Shown: positions 45,358 through 57,009 of the stretch, in pieces | Position numbering within the stretch: position 1 is the stretch's first letter | Layout of the letters: every line of letters begins with the position of its first letter | Source: Lytechinus pictus | Lineage: Eukaryota > Echinodermata > Echinoidea > Temnopleuroida > Toxopneustidae | DNA: 64,000 bases | NCBI RefSeq assembly: GCF_037042905.1 | Contig: NW_026974140.1 | Coordinates: 18,960,001 to 19,024,000 of the forward strand | Direction of reading: 5' to 3' | Program-made: the position numbers and the translations under genes | Notes under the pieces: model-generated | Seen by the model: only the letters and a program-made list of their open reading frames with translations | Told to the model about the DNA's origin: nothing | Database searches by the model: none

Positions 45358-46485
45358 CCCGGGTACCATGCCCGAGTCCACAGCTTGTTAATTAGATTTC
45401 TTGTTAGTTGAGAAGGGATGCTGCAACGCGTTCCCCTACAGTGGTTCCAATAGAACCTCACCCTAATGAAAAAAATACTTTGTAAGAAGGGGAGGGGGTT
45501 CTCTATGCTCCCCAATACGTTCGGTATCATACAGTGTACGGTGGCTATAGAGAGAAGACCTCAAGCCAGAAACTGACAACGAGTTTGCCTTGCCGGCTAA
45601 TCTAACTTCCTATGTGAGTCATGAGAAGTTTTACAGAGTTTCCCTTTCAGTTCAAACTCTCCCTCTCTCACACGTCTCTCTAAACAGTTTGTACACAATT
45701 GTATGAAAGTTGAAACTCACAGTGCCACTTGCAAATCATTGTTTGTTTGTTTGGCCTTTCTCCTGCATCCATTAATGATACAAAACCCTTCAAACTATAT
45801 ATAAAGAACAGCAAAAACAGTAGAAATATCTTAGTAATTAAACAAAGGGGGGGGGGGGTCAAATCAAATGTGAAAATTAATTTTGGTCCATTTAACATTG
45901 TATAACTGACTGTCATTTAAAGAAAAATAAAGCAATGACAGCCCAGAACAAAGCTTATCATGCAAAATGGATATATACGGAGAGATTCGTAAAAAGCCTT
46001 ACCGTTTAACTTATTTAATGAACACCAGCTTTATTAAATTCATCGAACAAAGAAAATCAGCCTCAAGATCTAAACATCCGGGTCTAATTTGATCCAGAAA
46101 AAATGTTAAAAGCTAAGATTCATTCCAACATTTCAATTGCAAATATATCGTTTCAGACCTCATTTAAGGGTTATTGATACAGTCATCATGAATTAATTAC
46201 ATTCCGTCACACGACTGAGGTGTCATTCTTAGGAATCGAAAACATGTGTTCAATCATCACCGATGCTTATCTCGAGTCTACATGTCCATGATGCTCAATT
46301 TCATAACGGGTTAAAGCAGGCTTACAATCTTAAAATGATTGGTCAAAGGAGAACAGTGTGTCCGACCGATACAAATGGTTAATATCAAACAAAATTCTGG
46401 TAAATTATGACCAATGAATTGATTGATTTTCAGTTGACCATTTTATGTCGGCTGGACACCTATTCACCAACAAATTGCTTATGAA
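45358..46485. other. Upstream of predicted PKS promoter; no gene recognised
   Basis: The first few hundred bases may hold PKS regulatory sites, for example TAATTA near 45392. A G run lies at 45847-45857. No coding region is supported. Confidence 0.4.
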
Positions 46486-46660
46486 TAGTAATAATAATGA
46501 TAATGATGATGATAATAATAATAATAATACTAATAGTACTACTACTACTACTACTAATAATAATATTACAGAAATAATAATATCAATACTAATATTAATA
46601 ATGATAATAATAAAGAAATAATGATAATAATTACAGTAATATTTATTATTATGATTTAAG
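46486..46660. repeat. (AAT)n/(ACT)n microsatellite
   Basis: Runs of AATAATAAT, ACTACTACT and GATAAT with little other sequence. Confidence 0.92.
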
Positions 46661-47119
46661 CTCTGAACCTTGAAAAAGTTTAACAGAAGATTCTAAACAA
46701 AGAAGGATTCATATTTATTGTAACAATAGAACAAACAATCTTTTTATAATCATGGTAGCAATAATCAAGCTTACGAAATCGGAGAATGAATCTACACGCG
46801 TTTCGCATGTTACAAAACCATCTTTAAAAAGTCTTATGTCATATAGAAAATATCAATGGACGCAATTTATTAACAGCAGCTCCTATTAACACCTTTTCTT
46901 GTTTACAAGTGGAACTTGATGATTTGTTTTGTAAATGCATACTAATGAGTTGATTCCCGCGGAACAGGGTGTGTTTGTTGGCCAATTGGGTGTGATATAT
47001 TGTTGAGGAAATATGAATAAGCAGCAACAAAGATTACCTTATCAATATTAATTTCTTTTCTCATTAATCACGGTAGTCGCCTGGCTATTGTGTCTGTTCA
47101 GGGTTCCTTTAATTGGGGG

Positions 47120-49565
47120 TGATCCACAAGTATACTTCCACCAGCCATGCAGTTGTGCCCAAAAGTTAGTGAACTCCATCACAAAATGCATTCCTTCATA
47201 CTGAATGTTGGAAGTAGAAACTAAAATGTTCGGCGAGCCCAGAGAAACAAACTTTACTGCCGGCTTTACTGAATGTAATATTTCATCATCTGACTTTATA
47301 TCATAGACCTGGGAAGCGGGGGTGCTGAAGCACCCCCAAGATTTTCTCAGGGGGTGCTTCGTGTATTATTTTTCATAGGCAGCACCCCCTGGAATTCTGG
47401 TTGGTGTGTCACATAAGAGAAATGAATGGAAAATGACCAACATCTTGTGTTGAAACTTTTTTTTGGCTTACCAAAGTTCTTGGCACCAAAACGACATTCA
47501 TTTTGTTGTGAAACTTTTTTTTGCTTGTCAAATTTACATATTCAGATCTAGGGGGGCTGCCCAGGGGGCCGGGAATCCCTGTTGGCGGAGCAAAAAAAAG
47601 GGGAGGCATTTAGATAAAAAAGCGTAGGGAAAAGAGAGGAGAAAATAAGAGGATGAAGAAGAGTGAATAAAATAAGGTGAGGGGACGACTTGGAAAATAA
47701 AATAAAAAACCTTTCATGTCACTATATAAAGTTTTCGCTCGCGCTTCGCGTTCGAATTGCATGTTTGATGAGATAGGCCTACATGAGATTTTTCCTCAAT
47801 AGGCTGATATGGAGCTTAAAATATCAAGTTTCGAAGTCAATATACAAAACACAGTTCAGCTCCGACATCAAGCTTTCATTATCTTGTTTGATCTATAAAT
47901 TGACTTTCAAAAAGTGCTCTGTAAAATGTCCGTTTTATTGTCTCAGTATCAAAATTTTCAGCTCGCGCTGTGCGCTCGCGTTATTTGATTTGTCAGTTAC
48001 CTATTATTTTCGTGTATTCCATAAGTTCTCAAAATATCCCTTTTCAGGTTGATTGTCAAAACCTATCAGCCAGCGCTGCGCGCTCGCATTTTGCTTGGTG
48101 AGTAATGTATACCTCAATAATTTCCTTCATAATAATAAGCAATTCTATAACAAACTACTTAAAATCCCCTTTTCATGACATCGCGATTTGCGCTCTCATC
48201 TATTTGTTAAAAATATATTAACCCATGCATCCTATTTATAATTACAAAAGTGCTTAAAATGTTCAGTTTTCAGGAATTAATATCAACAAATTTCGAGCTG
48301 TCATTAGGCTTATTAGATTAATAAATACAAAAATAAAATTTTCATGAATTCCTAATAATTAAATTATCCTTTTTCAGAATGGAATATCTCGCGCCTAGGA
48401 AAAGGAATAGAAGAAAGTCATCATTTTCATATGGTGACCAAATGTCCTTAGAATGTCCAGGTCCCAGATAAAAATAAAAATAATAAAAATATCAGCTTGC
48501 GCTTTGCGTTCAAATCATTTAATAAGAGCGATTCATAATCTCCACTTCACAATTTTCCAACATAGTGCTTGAATTATTGCTAAAAATTAAAACTTTTTCA
48601 GATAGGAATATCAAATATTTTCAGCTCGCGCTTCGCGATCACATTATTGATTTTCATGATAAAAAATATATTTAGAATGCCCAGAGACTATGTATAAATC
48701 TTAAACACACGCAAGCATATTTATTGAGATACACAGCTTGTTCTTTAAAATTTTCTGCTCGCTCTTCGCGCTCTCATTATTGATTTAGGATACCGAATTA
48801 TCCATTCTTTTCATGATTTACAAAACATGAATAGAGGGACCCGTTTTTAGGTCTAAATTTAATTTTTTTTCCGCTCACGCTTCGCGCTCGCATTGTTTAG
48901 TTATATGCCTATCCTGCCCATGATTATGAAATATGCTTAGAATTTCCATATTTTTAGGTTGGAATGTCAAAAATTTTCAGCTCGCGCTTCGCGCTGGCTT
49001 TATTTGATTATTGAATATGTATCGCTTTATGGTTAACTACAAAGAGTCTTCAACAAGTTCCTTTTCGATCAGTTATATACGCATTTTGTTCAGGATCACA
49101 AACATTGCCCAGAATGTTCGATTTTCAAGACAAGATACATGAAAAAAAAAAATAGCTCGCGCTTTGCACTCGCACTATTTAAATATTGCTATGAGTTACT
49201 ATATTTTATAAGAATAAAGCAATTTGAACTCCCACTATTTAAATATGGCTTATGAGTTACTATATTTTATAAGAATAAAGCAAAGTGACTTTTACGATGA
49301 AACAAACAGAGGTCATCTTTGAGTAGCCGATCGGGGAAAATATGGGTGAATTTTTTTCGCCCCCCCCCCCCTCTCATTGGCGAAAGCTGGATCCGCCCCT
49401 TAATTTAGGCCTACTTCAGCACCCCCAGCCAAAACATCGTTCCCAGCGCCCTGCTTCATATGGCAGAACTTGAACACTTTAAATAACTTCATTTTCTGGT
49501 GGGGTTCACTAACTTTGAGCACCACTGGACCTATTTTGTTCAATTGACATTTGATCTATACCCAC
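47120..49565. mobile_element. Outer inverted-repeat element containing nested elements
   Basis: The left edge has GTGCCCAAAAGTTAGTGAAC (about 47155) and the right edge its inverted relative GTTCACTAACTTTGAGCAC (about 49504). Inside it, GGGGGTGCTGAAGCACCCCC at about 47319 and CTACTTCAGCACCCCCAGCC at about 49411 mark a second layer, and the GCTCGC array element is the third. Exact ends are approximate. Confidence 0.55.
47535..49400 (+). mobile_element. hAT-like composite element with 'GCTCGC' array, copy 2
   Basis: Related to 21715-23632 along its length. Both start with a GGAGCAA-A-run phrase and both end GGCGAAAGCTGGATCCGCCC. Motif copies lie near 47726, 47960, 48067, 48182, 48495, 48622, 48758, 48872, 48979 and 49155, many reading GCTCGCGCTTCGCGCTCGC or close. 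The two copies differ by indels. No transposase is seen. Confidence 0.75.
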
Positions 49566-49880
49566 TTTGTATATCACTTTCCATTTGATCTTATCTCACA
49601 TGGTCAAATCTTAGTTCGTCTACAACTCGTTCGTCTACTAATTTACTATTTGTAGTAAATGCGTTCCATGTATACTTGATCTAACACCACCAAGTCTATG
49701 TGATTAGTTGAACTTTTAATAAACAAAATTTTCATTAGAATTTATTTGTTTCCAATTCGATATTTTCCCCCAATGAAAGAGAAAATACTCTCTCAAAAGT
49801 TAAGAGAGCTTCACCTTACTAACAAAAAACAATGTCTGATTTCTATTGGCCCTGAATGATGATGAGCGGATACTAGCTGG
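49566..49880. other. Spacer with GTCTAAT-family repeat phrases
   Basis: Phrases such as TCGTCTACAACTCGTTCGTC resemble the family at 15310 and 54020. No gene is recognised. Confidence 0.4.
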
Positions 49881-49899
49881 ATCCATGTCAAGTGTTCAA

Positions 49900-50292
49900 A
49901 CTTCGGGGATATTTAGACTTTGAAGGTATGTAAAGTTTGGTATTTAAGCTTCGAGACTTTAAACACGGAGGGTATTTAAATTTAGGAGGCATATAAGATT
50001 GGGGGTATTTGAAATTCAGGGGCATTTAATATTAGGTGCATTTAAAATTTCAGTTTATTTAAACTTTTGGAGCATTAAAAGTTCGGGGACATTTAAACTT
50101 CAGGGTATTTAATATTTGTGGCATTTAAATTTCGGGAGAATTCAAACTTTGAGGGGATTTAAAGATTCGGGAGCTTTTAAAATTTGGTAGCATTTAACAT
50201 TACGGGTATTCAAACTTCTAGGGAATTTAAACTTCATGGGTATTGAAATTTCAGGGGTATCTAAACTTCGGGGTATTTAAACTTTAAATCAC
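49900..50292 (+). repeat. Degenerate minisatellite, unit about 17 bp (ATTTAAACTTCGGGG)
   Basis: More than twenty imperfect copies of GGTATTTAAACTTCGGG-like units follow each other with a spacing of 16-18 bp. No known coding or RNA feature explains it. Confidence 0.9.
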
Positions 50293-50700
50293 CTGTTCCT
50301 GATGTTCCTTCAAATTGAAAAAAGGTATCCTCCGTTCCTCCACCTAGGTGCTTTGACAATTTCCACTTGGGGAAATTCGGTTATTAGAATTCCCTGTCAC
50401 TAAATTAGTACGTCCCATATTCAAGATGGAAAAAAGAAATACTAAGGAGGAAGTAATAAATGAAAGAATAATATTTCTAGGTCATGACCTTACGAGATGA
50501 AATATGAGTTCGAATGCACTCATTAGTTATTTCATTTTCCTGTTTACTTTCAAATATTGTTTCATATACTCACCAAGTAAATCATTGACTTAAAGAGAAT
50601 CAATAAATCCAAAATAAGCGCAAAATTAGACTGACGAAAAATAGGTGGTATCGGGGCAGAAAATACATTGAAAAGATGGATAAAATTCACATCGAAATGA
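50293..50700. other. Non-coding spacer
   Basis: No gene or repeat is recognised. Confidence 0.4.
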
Positions 50701-50705
50701 GAAGA

Positions 50706-50935
50706 AGGATAATAATAATAATGATAATAATAATAATGATACTACTACTACTACTACTACTACTACTAATAATAATAATGATAATACCAAAAATAATAGT
50801 AATAATCATAAGAAAAATAAGAATGATGATCATGATGATGATGATGATAATACTACTAATGATAATAACGAATACAATAATAACGTTCATACTTAAGATA
50901 ATAACACTTATAATAATATTATGATAGCAATAAAA
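50706..50935. repeat. (AAT)n/(ACT)n/(GAT)n microsatellite
   Basis: Mixed A+T-rich triplets in long runs; open frames here are poly-Ile/Met artefacts. Confidence 0.95.
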
Positions 50936-51004
50936 TAAGAAAAAGAAGAAAAGAAGACGAAGAAGAAGGCGCAGAATAAGAAGTGTGAAAATAAGAAGTA
51001 GTAG

Positions 51005-51392
51005 TAGTGTTGATCATGATGGTGGTGATGATGATGATGAAGATGATGCCTGTGATGTAGATGTTGATGATGATGTTGGTGATGATGATGATGAAGATGA
51101 TGATAATAATGTTGGTGGTGATGATGATGATGGTGGTGGAGATGGTGATGATAATTATGGTGAAGATGATGATGATGCTTCTAATGATGATGATGATGTT
51201 GAAGATGATGATGACGATGATGATGATGGTGGTGGTGGTTGTGGGTTGTTGTGGTGGTGGTGGTGATGATGATGCTGATGATGTTGAAGATGACGATGAT
51301 GATGATGATGGTGGTTGTGGGTTGTTGTGGTGGTGATGATGATGCTGATGGTGGTGTGGTTGTGATGATGATGATGACGATGAAGAATAATA
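51005..51392 (+). repeat. (GAT/GGT)n trinucleotide array
   Basis: Nearly 390 bp of GAT with GGT and GAA variants. A block GGTTGTGGGTTGTTGTGGTG occurs twice (about 51236 and 51312), showing an internal duplication of about 76 bp. Confidence 0.96.
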
Positions 51393-52533
51393 AACAAAAG
51401 AGGAAAGTGTTCCGGAGCTTCTGATGCGTCATCAGAAAATAGCAACAAATCAAATAATGCATTAAAATGATAATAATAACAAGGATGAATTATTATTAAA
51501 CCTGAGGGAAAATTGTCGCATACACAGAAAGCACACAAAATCTACTAATTAGTATTGTAGCAGGTATTGTGACGAATATGTACTGGGAGGGGGTAAGGGC
51601 TGCAATGAATCCTAGGGTATAGTATTCAATTATACAGGGGATGAAAGCACAGGATACGATGTAATTTGTTTTGATGGGACGGATGGAAGAATACAGTGAT
51701 GCGTCATTCTCACTTTTAACAAACATTTAAAATCTGCGTACCCCCAAAACAAGTACCTTAAACATCAACATAATATATTCTTGGGATTGCATTATTTTTT
51801 TTTCTCTCTCGGTAATTTACATCCAGCCATAACAATTTTCATTTCAAAAGTTTACCCAAGAACAATCCAGGGGCAGCATTCTATCGGGAAAGGAGGAAAG
51901 GGGTCCCAGAAAATTTGAAGACCAACCCCTCCCCCCATTAAAAAAAAAATCATTATTTTAATGATTTTGTAAGTGCTGCGGCTTCTCATCAAGTGCTCTA
52001 CAGCAATATTTGTCATCCAAATGATTTTTCAATTTAGTTCTTAATCGTCGGTCGCTGTATGTTGCGCTCCTTTGTATAGGCTGAATGAAATGTATTTGTT
52101 AATTGCCATCTCTAAAACCCAAGTGGTAAGTGATCTTTTATCTTTCTGTGTACAATGCTGGCGTCCTGTATAAACTCACAAGCAATGCACAGCTGACGAG
52201 AGCGAAAACTTAAAAGCTCCCCCCCCCCCCGAAATTAAAAATTCCCATTTACCACGGATATTCTTGGAATTATCCGCAATGATTGAAGGTGCTTGAAATA
52301 TATATCTCTCTTTCGTAATTTTCTACAGCTACTCCACTTTTACCAGTGAGATAATTAGCAAAAATTTGAGGGAGGGGGACAAAATAAAATTTCAACAAAA
52401 ACAAAAAAATCGCGATAGCCAAAATTTTGACCTTTTTAAAGATGAATAAATTCGTGAAATATTTGGACATAATATTCAGAAAATAATATCATATTTCACC
52501 CTTTTCCTTTCATTTTCTTGGTCTTGTCTTATC
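51393..52533. other. Non-coding spacer
   Basis: C run at 52218-52230; otherwise no recognised content. Short frames lack protein character. Confidence 0.4.
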
Positions 52534-52683
52534 CATTGGCGGCGGAAGCCGAAAAATTTAGGGGGGGACCAAAACAAATTTTTGACCAGCAAAAAAAAAA
52601 GAAGAAAAAAAAGGTTATCAACTAAAAATTTAGGGGGGGCGTAATTTAGGGGGGACAGGTCCCCCCCGCTTCCGCCGCCTATG
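52534..52683. mobile_element. 150-bp hAT-like miniature element with 8-bp target duplication
   Basis: The ends CATTGGCGGCGGAAGC and GCTTCCGCCGCCTATG are inverted with one mismatch. A perfect 8-bp duplication GTCTTATC lies at 52526-52533 and 52684-52691. The inside is G runs, A runs and a repeated AAATTTAGGGGGGG phrase. Confidence 0.93.
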
Positions 52684-54020
52684 GTCTTATCCCCCTAAGC
52701 CTGATTGCTTTATCATGTCCTCGAAAATGGGGGGGGGGGATGCCACTCTTCATTAGTATTACCCAGAATCATTGTTTTCGCCACATTAAAAATGTGATTA
52801 CGGTAAGCTCATCAAGAATGGCACTATAGTCATTTAGAACCTGAATAAGGCAAACAGTGCATTTAGTTTGAGAGTTTCTTACAGAATATTATTCCCTCAA
52901 TAAGAAAATTATCTATTTCACAGATGAAATTGATTTAAAAAGATAATTGTAAATCCTCAATCTATGAGGAAAATAGTGCATCTAGCTTCCCAAAACCCTT
53001 GTTTATATGAATATTTCCTAACTATTTAAAGTGGGGTATACCAGCTGAAAGTCATGCCTGACATCATGGACCTATGAAAGCTGGACATTCATCGGTTAGT
53101 TAATGAATTCACTAACATCTGACTGTCATTGTCATGTGAATAACATTCTCTTCATATTTATCTCCTGTGATACCATCATGGTCGCCGTCAATTAAACCCT
53201 GAGTTACAGAAGCTTTCGGTGATTAGACAGTTAACAATTAGACAAACTGCATGCGCAGAAGGTAATAAATTACCTAAATTCTCCGAAATTAATGTGCAGT
53301 TCTGGTTTACAAATGGTTATCTTGGTTTCCATGGTTTTTATTTGGAAAAATGTATGAATATTTCAAGATAGAGGCTGAAATGAAATTGATTGATTGTAAT
53401 TTATAATCACATTTTAAAGATTTCTTCATAATATTCCAGAAAAACATGGTAGGTTTCTTGTAGGGGCCGTCCCCCTCTCGTTGTTAAAGAAGTCATTATG
53501 AGTGTGCAGAAGCGTGCAAATCGATAATAATAGATTTGATATCACAAAAATCGTCTGCTTCTCAATTTGCTGTTCCAAATCTGAAACATCTTAACTGAAA
53601 GGTATAATCTGTTACAAGACATCAGCCAACAAACGACAAAAAGAGGAAAACATTCCTTTGTAAAGATCAGATTCGCCTTGGTAGTCGCTATTGTCAGAGC
53701 ACCTGTATGTTACATTAATATGCACATAATCAGGAGACGGCGACTATGATTGCATCAAAAGAATGCTCGCGTTAATCGTCCATTTCTTATAGGTCCATGC
53801 TGACATCAACTCTGTGTAAACCCTAGTTATCATTCGACAATCCTGCTTCCGATATCTCAGACAATATTACATACATGCTCTACTGACTCACAAGCAGACT
53901 AGCTGCTATCTCAGCTGTAACAAGGAATGTACCCACTGCCACGTCCAATTTCACACATTCACTCCTTCATGCAGTGCACAGCCCCCAAGGTACTTTGTAT
54001 ACAACCAGTTGCTTTACTTC
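52684..54020. other. Non-coding spacer
   Basis: No gene, RNA or clear repeat is recognised. Confidence 0.4.
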
Positions 54021-54027
54021 TCAGATA

Positions 54028-54127
54028 GTCTAATACTACATAAGCAGATACCCTTTTGTCTATCAATCTACTATTTGGTCTAATACTACATAAGCAGATA
54101 CCCTTTTGTCTATCAATCTACTATTTG
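54028..54127 (+). repeat. Perfect 50-bp tandem duplication
   Basis: The unit GTCTAATACTACATAAGCAG... at 54028-54077 is repeated at 54078-54127. It lies inside a GTCTAAT/ATTAGAC-family repeat that runs to about 54500. Tandem identity suggests a recent event. Confidence 0.93.
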
Positions 54128-54129
54128 GT

Positions 54130-54505
54130 CTAATTGCTTTTTGGTCTACACTGCACTTGGAATTCTCACCAACAATTCCAACAATACCAACTAAGTCTAA
54201 TTCTTTAATGTCCAGATGGTTTAATTTCCACTGTCTGCTTGTCATCCAGTACTCTGTCAAATGAAAATTTGGTTCATGGACAGATCATTTAATCATAGAC
54301 TGATTAGTGTTAGACAAAGTGGATATTGTGTGAAAAATAGCCTCACTGGAAAGTAGACAAAAATAGTAAATGGGCTTGATGGCAATTAAACCAAATATAT
54401 TGGATTAGGCAGGATGAGATTAAACCAAATAGATTGGATTAGGAAGGATGAGATAAAACTGGAAGTAGACAAAAGTGGGTGTAGACAAAATGGAAATTAA
54501 AAATA
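54130..54505. repeat. GTCTAAT-family repeat
   Basis: Forward phrases (TTTGGTCTA, AAGTCTAATT) on the left and inverted ones (TTAGACAAAGTGGA, GTAGACAAAAATAG) on the right suggest an inverted-repeat element. GGATGAGATTAAACCAAATA / GGATTAGGAAGGATGAGATA phrases recur near 54410-54455. Confidence 0.55.
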
Positions 54506-54514
54506 CTACTAATA

Positions 54515-55160
54515 ATATGCAACATTTATATAGCGCTTAATACAAATGTTTCTAAAGGCCACCGCACACCTTACGACTGTTGGCGATCCGATTTTGGAAC
54601 AAGTCGCATTTTGCTCGTTTTCTAAAAATGTGAATGGAACATATAATTTAATTTTAGGTTAAAATTCATTGAAAGAATACTAATATAACCATTTTGAAAG
54701 ATTGCAAGCCTATATTTTTTAGTAAAGGCCAAATTAATTTCAAACCGTACGACTGCTATGACGTCATTACGACTAGACATTAAATTCGCTTTTATTCTAA
54801 GGATGATAGTATAGCAAGATTTAGAACATTACACAGTAAGATATTCCAAATCTCAATATTAGCATAAAATTCTACTACATTTTATTGTGAAATTGGGTAG
54901 CAGACCAATCGTAAGGTGTGCGGTCGCCTTAAGCGCTCCCTACTCCGGGTGCATACAATTACCCAGGCAATAGCACGCCTATCCCGATCGGGCGCTCAAG
55001 CATTCAAGGAATTCCTTCGTATTTACTACACCCAGGTGGAGAGTGGCAAATGTACATGGACGCCTCGCCAAAGGACGCAAGTGCTGTGGTGAGATTTGAA
55101 CCCCAGACCTTGAGGTTCAAAGTCAGGAGACTTATCCACTGGGCTACCACGCCTCTCATT
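54515..55160 (-). repeat. SINE-like repeat interrupted by a MITE
   Basis: The flanks TGCAACATTTATATAGCGCT (54519) and AGCGCTCCCTACTCCGGGTG (54933) are contiguous parts of one repeat. Its far end (55080-55157) looks like a tRNA-like head on the - strand: GTGGTAGCCCAGTGGATAAG and a TTCAAA B-box region. A related fragment is at about 39550-39620 (TATTTACTACACCTGGGTGG). Confidence 0.6.
54553..54932. mobile_element. MITE nested in the SINE
   Basis: Inverted ends AAGGCCACCGCACACCTTAC and GTAAGGTGTGCGGTCGCCTT. TAA/TTAA at the borders may be the target duplication. Inside, TACGACTGCTATGACGTCAT is notable as a CRE-like site. Confidence 0.8.
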
Positions 55161-55697
55161 TATCACCCGATCAGGCTCAATGATTTAACACAAACCCATT
55201 GCCTTAGATTGATCTAGGGCAATAATATGTATGCGCTACATGATCATGTGACAATACCATGGCAGTGGGTACACCACATAGTATGTGAGTCACTCTCATC
55301 ACTACGTTCCAAATATAATACAATATTGGACTGAAAATACCAAACTTATAAATAGAAAACATTCTTGGAACATTGTTAATGTAGAAGATGCTTATCAGCA
55401 GATATTTTATTTTTGGTACTATCCAATCCTGCAATATGATTGAATGTACTATATTGGCACAGCCACATAAAATACATATGTACAGGTGGTTTTTTGTACA
55501 TAGTAAAACATGTATAAAACTGCTAGTGGAAAGTCTTTCATCATGATAATGTAAGATAATATATCAAAGTGATTGATTGATTGATTGAAATGGTTTAAAC
55601 AACTGCAAATTGCAACTAAAATGCTGAATAACATTCAATTTACAGGTATATTATATACAAGTAAAAATACAGTTAATCAGATCATTATAATTGTTAT
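55161..55697. other. Non-coding spacer
   Basis: No gene is recognised. A short TGAT run lies at 55571-55587. Confidence 0.4.
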
Positions 55698-55965
55698 CAG
55701 GGGCGTATCCAGGATTTTCCAAAAGGGGTGAGGGGCATTTTCCCGAGGAAAGATTTGACAAGCAAAAAAAAAAGGTTTTTAACCAAAAGTTAAGGATGTT
55801 TCATCCACAAGAAAAAAAAAGTTTTTAAACCAAAAAATAAGGACATTTCTTCCACGAAAAAAGGTCTTCACTTTCAAAAGGGGGGGCACACTTATGTTTA
55901 ACGGCACTTTTACATTACAAATTAGAATTATGTCTCTCGAAAGGGGGGGGGGGGGCATGGGCCGG
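55698..55965. mobile_element. hAT-like element, partial
   Basis: Starts CAGGGGCGTATCCAGGATTT like the families at 7312 and 25408, followed by TTTGACAAGCAAAAAAAAAA and G runs. The expected right end is not found, so the copy is truncated or diverged. Confidence 0.6.
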
Positions 55966-57009
55966 CTTTGAGTAATTATTGCATCTTGTGAAAAATAACC
56001 TCAGAAAATTGTTAAACAATGAAGAATTTGGGGCATTTTGGCACAGTACATCTTGTACATACAGTACAACATCAAGGCAAGACCATGTTATCATATGAAA
56101 ACAAGAGGTTGAATATAAAACTGCATGTAGGTGAACTATTCATTAATAGCTCCATTTTCAAACATTCTCTCCCAAACTAATAAGTCTTTGAATGATAAAT
56201 GAATTTGATAAATGTCTCTTCAAACATGAAGACAATTTTACAATTAGATCATCAGCTAATACACTAAGTGCATACAAACCAATCAGATTACAGTGTCTCA
56301 ACTTGTAAGTTGCAAAGGTTGATCTTTCTTTCTGGGGTTGGGGTGGGGACAACTTCTCAAATATATGTACATACTGTAGAAGAATGATTAAAGCCAGACT
56401 GTAAATGACAAGTATACAGGTCACAGGAAGTTGTGAATTTTTGATAAACCTAGCTTTCACACATCTATACACAAGAACACATGGCAAGGGTCCTTCTTTA
56501 GAAGTAAGATACCCTTCAAATGTCACATGGTATTATATCTATCTTACCAATAATTTGAACTCATTCAAGATGATGTTTTAATACATGTATGGTTATGAAT
56601 ACATGGGGCTGAGGACATGACTTCTGAATAATGTCAGCACCCAATTTATTCTAAAAACACAAACAGAAAAATGAGAAATAAAAAAAATATGAATTAAAAT
56701 ATCAAATGTCTCAGAGTATGAAATTAACTCCTACATTAAATTAACAATTAAAACTTACAGTAGGGTAAAATAAAATGATGAAGTGTTTTTAACTTTCAGT
56801 TATGATATATTGCTTTCTAAAAGATTGACATTAAGATAAATTGCAAGAAGTATTCACTTATCTATAATAAAAACAAGTCACAATACTACATGTATAAATT
56901 TACAAAACATATTACATGGTACCTCATGTACTGCATACAAGTATAACATTGCACCAATGTATATCCATCATACAAAAAATGGAAAGCATAATAAATGCAC
57001 AGCAAAAGC
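55966..57009. other. Non-coding spacer
   Basis: A 122-codon - strand frame (56158-56526) has no recognised domain, splice context or start context; it is treated as chance. Otherwise unique sequence. Confidence 0.4.

Noticed and set aside
50985-51538. Asp-rich, Met-rich and His-rich frames on both strands
   Set aside because: Artefacts of the GAT/GGT array.
56158-56526. 122-codon - strand frame with hydrophobic segments
   Set aside because: No domain recognised, no splice or start context, and surrounding sequence looks non-coding.
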